Origin: Prevotella sp. UBA4268
GTDB lineage: Bacteria > Bacteroidota > Bacteroidia > Bacteroidales > Bacteroidaceae
Direction: 5' to 3'
DNA length: 26,624 nt
Assembly: GCA_002395135.1 (NCBI GenBank)
Contig: DGWC01000029.1
Location: 1-26,624, forward strand
The notes beneath the pieces are model-generated. The model ran no database searches and was not told where the DNA came from. It was given only the letters and a program-made list of their open reading frames with translations. Positions 24,857-26,624 of this stretch are shown here, piece after piece. Position 1 is the first letter of the stretch. Every line of letters begins with the position of its first letter. Made by a program: the position numbers and the translations under genes.

Positions 24857-24885
24857 AGTGGGGAAATGCCATGCACTTCCCCACT
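24857..24885 (-). terminator. Probable terminator after the GH57 gene
   Basis: On the minus strand AGTGGGGAA (24885-24877) pairs with TTCCCCACT (24865-24857), followed by TGTCTTTCT. The tail is only moderately T-rich. It lies about 60 nt past the GH57 stop codon and faces the terminator of the convergent GH3 gene. Confidence 0.6.
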
Positions 24886-24946
24886 CCATGATATTGTCTG
24901 TAGCCAGACGATTACCAAGAGGACCCATTAATATGCCTCTTGGAAA

Positions 24947-26377
24947 TCAACTCTTGGCAGGTGCTTTCTTGGCAGCAGGCTTCTTTTCTGCCGGTGCCTT
25001 CTTCACATTGGCGCTCTTGGCTGACTTTTTTGGAGCGTCCTTAGCCTTGTCAATCTTGGCCTTCAGTTTGTCTTCCTCAGCCTGCATCTTGGCAACCTTG
25101 GCCTGCAGACGTGTGATCTCCTTATCCTTCATCGAAATCTCGTCGCCCTGGTTCTTAATGGTGGTAAGCAGAGCATTGAGTTCCTCATTGTCGATTTCAT
25201 CGGGATAGAGACTGTTCACACGGCTCATGAAGTCGCCCAAGATATTCATATAGTTGGTGAAAGCGTCAAACGGACTGGCATAGATACCGCGGTCGAGTCC
25301 CACGTTGCTGGGCTTGGTGGTCATGAAACGGAAGTTGTTGCTGGCCTGCAGATAATCCCAGTCTTGATTGATGCGCGGATCGTTGGCTATGCGCACACGG
25401 TCGGCCACGCTGTAGAGTTTGTTGAAAGCCTCGCGCTGCATGGCATTTCCCAGCCAGCAACTCACATCGCGCTCTTCATCCACCCACGAAAGCGTGTCGG
25501 GAACATCAAGATTGCCCACGCTCTTCATCTTTGCACAGATTTCAGAAGGTGTAGAGAATGTGATTCCCTTTTGTTTTGCGCATGCGGGAAGTGCTTTGAT
25601 GAACTCCAGAATGTTGCTGCTGAGCGGCTGTGCGATGCCTAATGCAGAGAGTTCCATAAAGATGTTAATCACCTGCTCCTCTTCGGGGAAGTTGGCAATG
25701 CGGTTGATATACGTGTCGGCAAAGAGAGGATAGCCGTCCCACTCACTGTCATTGAAACGCAAAGAGATGTCGTCAGAGAGTTCCACGTCGCGGAGCAACA
25801 GTTTGAGATTAGGTGCGAGCGCGCAATTATATACATAATGAGGACTCTTCCAGCCCAATACGTGCTTGGCACCCTCTGTCAGCATGCCCTTGAAGCCCAT
25901 GGCAGCGGCCTGATGACCGATATCGTCGCTGTAGATAAGCGAAGAATTGCGCAGGATGGTTGGCTCTTTTCCAAAATACTCCTTGATTTTCACCATCTGC
26001 TTGCGCACGTCTTCAGCAAAGCATTCCTCATTAGCAAGAGCCGAAAGACCATGGCTGAACGGCTCTGCGAGGAATTCCACGCAGCCCGTTTCGTTCAGTT
26101 CCTGCAGTTTTGCCAGCACCTGCGGGGCGTGCATTTCCAACTGCTCGATGCCAACACCAGAGAGACTGAATGCCAGTTTGAATGCTTTTCCATTCTCAGC
26201 AATCATCTGCTGGAAAGCGTTGAGTGCCGGCATGTACGACCTCTCAGCGATGTCGCTGATGCTACGCTCATTCTCGTAGTCATCATAATAGTAATGGTCG
26301 GTACCGATATCGAAGAAACGGTAGCGTTTGAGATGGATGATCTGATGTATCTCAAAATATAAACATATTGTTTTCAT
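24947..26377 (-). CDS. GH57 alpha-amylase-like protein, probably without catalytic residues
   Basis: 476 residues, no signal peptide. The N-terminal 390 residues follow the GH57 fold, with E-I-H-Q at 9-12 (usually H-Q-P), F-S-L-S-G-V-G-I-E-Q at 70-79, V-E-F-L-A-E-P-F-S-H-G, M-L-T-E-G-A-K-H-V-L-G-W-K-S-P and W-V-D-E-E-R-D near 298. In active homologues the nucleophile lies in an R-N-T-E-L motif and the acid/base Asp in an F-M-D-Y-E-T-F-G motif; here they read R-N-S-S146-L and F-M-E242-L-S-A-L-G. Residues about 398-447 form a coiled coil, and 448-476 a Lys/Ala/Pro-rich tail. The gene follows a glycosyltransferase gene after 67 nt, a pairing also known in Bacteroides for cytoplasmic glycogen metabolism. 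A structural or regulatory role in glycogen handling is plausible but unproven. Confidence 0.85.
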   Translation of the reverse strand: MKTICLYFEIHQIIHLKRYRFFDIGTDHYYYDDYENERSISDIAERSYMPALNAFQQMIAENGKAFKLAFSLSGVGIEQLEMHAPQVLAKLQELNETGCVEFLAEPFSHGLSALANEECFAEDVRKQMVKIKEYFGKEPTILRNSSLIYSDDIGHQAAAMGFKGMLTEGAKHVLGWKSPHYVYNCALAPNLKLLLRDVELSDDISLRFNDSEWDGYPLFADTYINRIANFPEEEQVINIFMELSALGIAQPLSSNILEFIKALPACAKQKGITFSTPSEICAKMKSVGNLDVPDTLSWVDEERDVSCWLGNAMQREAFNKLYSVADRVRIANDPRINQDWDYLQASNNFRFMTTKPSNVGLDRGIYASPFDAFTNYMNILGDFMSRVNSLYPDEIDNEELNALLTTIKNQGDEISMKDKEITRLQAKVAKMQAEEDKLKAKIDKAKDAPKKSAKSANVKKAPAEKKPAAKKAPAKS

Positions 26378-26389
26378 AACTATTCTTTT

Positions 26390-26438
26390 TCTATTATCTA
26401 TTATCTGTTCTCAATTATCAATTGTCAATTACCAATTC
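26390..26438 (+). repeat. Degenerate heptanucleotide tandem array
   Basis: Seven consecutive 7-nt units: TCTATTA, TCTATTA, TCTGTTC, TCAATTA, TCAATTG, TCAATTA, CCAATTC. They fill most of the 67-nt gap between the glycosyltransferase and GH57 genes. Confidence 0.7.
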
Positions 26439-26444
26439 TGGCTG

Positions 26445-26624
26445 CTATTTCCATCCGAGAGTCCTCATGTAGAGTTCTCTGATCCAGGTACCCACTTTCA
26501 CCCAGGTAATCTGATCCACTTCGCGTTTGCCTTCTTCTTGCAGATACTTGAAGAGGCTCTCGTTGTTGCAGATGGAATACATGGCATCGGCCAGTGCGTG
26601 AATATCCCAATAGTCAACCTTGAT
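26445..26624 (-). CDS. C-terminal end of a glycosyltransferase, probably GT4 / glycogen synthase-like (partial)
   Basis: The minus strand is open from the right edge to TAG at 26447-26445, encoding the last 59 residues. The end has W-D-I-H-A-L-A-D-A-M-Y, L-F-K-Y-L-Q-E-E-G and I-T-W-V-K-V-G-T-W-I-R-E-L-Y, which resembles the C-terminal helix region of GT-B glycosyltransferases, where Bacteroides homologues read similarly. Its place directly upstream of a GH57 gene supports a glycogen/starch synthase-like enzyme. Most of the protein, including the active site, lies outside the window. Confidence 0.75.
   Translation of the reverse strand: MKVDYWDIHALADAMYSICNNESLFKYLQEEGKREVDQITWVKVGTWIRELYMRTLGWK

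Noticed and set aside
26425..26610. A 61-codon minus-strand frame at the right end
   Set aside because: A different frame of the same strand matches a glycosyltransferase C-terminus and is open to the edge, so this one is a shadow.
1..26624. CRISPR array, insertion sequence, tRNA or phage island
   Set aside because: No regularly spaced repeats, transposase, tRNA-like cloverleaf or phage gene was seen on either strand.

Overview
The window looks like a chromosomal segment of a Bacteroidota species, most likely Prevotella-like. The reasons are the gene families present, the lack of Shine-Dalgarno sites, and repeated promoters of the Bacteroidota form TTTG (or TTG), 19-20 nt, TAnnTTTG. I see no rRNA, tRNA, CRISPR array, insertion sequence or phage gene.

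Region 1 (1-6375, minus strand) is a tryptophan biosynthesis operon read in the order trpD, trpC, trpF, trpA, a PaaI-type hotdog thioesterase, trpB, trpE (trpE runs off the left edge). trpE starts inside the trpB stop codon. Upstream of trpD lies what looks like a complete classical attenuator: a consensus promoter, a short leader peptide with three tandem Trp codons (MFTAWWWRYSRFNKS), a GC-rich intrinsic terminator, and a segment overlapping the leader stop codon that can pair over 12 bp with the terminator loop. This is the strongest regulatory find here.

Region 2 (6376-8055) holds a 41-codon gene 3 nt upstream of rpe (plus strand) and a convergent ECF-type sigma factor gene (minus strand) with its own promoter.

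Region 3 (8056-9152) has no convincing protein gene but is rich in RNA elements. A cobalamin riboswitch with its own promoter is followed by two intrinsic terminators and no recognisable B12-related gene. Facing it on the minus strand is a candidate ~70-nt small RNA made of a consensus promoter and two hairpins, the second a terminator.

Region 4 (9153-24803, plus strand) is a pectin-degradation cluster. A three-gene operon encodes a GH28-GH105 fusion and two PL1-like pectate lyases. It is followed by three singly transcribed genes, each with its own promoter and terminator or terminator-like hairpin: a secreted protein with a Big2-like domain and two nearly identical OB-fold-like repeats, a 1451-residue multidomain CE8 pectin methylesterase, and a GH3 glycosidase with a PA14-like insert. 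All six products have Sec signal peptides. Four of them (both lyases, the OB-fold protein and the esterase) end in a related C-terminal tail resembling a type IX secretion sorting signal. The likely scheme is demethylation by CE8, cleavage by the PL1 enzymes, and trimming of products by GH28, GH105 and GH3. No SusC/SusD pair or hybrid two-component regulator is in the window.

Region 5 (24857-26624, minus strand) is the end of a glycosyltransferase gene followed by a GH57 alpha-amylase-like gene whose two expected catalytic residues appear to be replaced, with a heptanucleotide repeat array between them.
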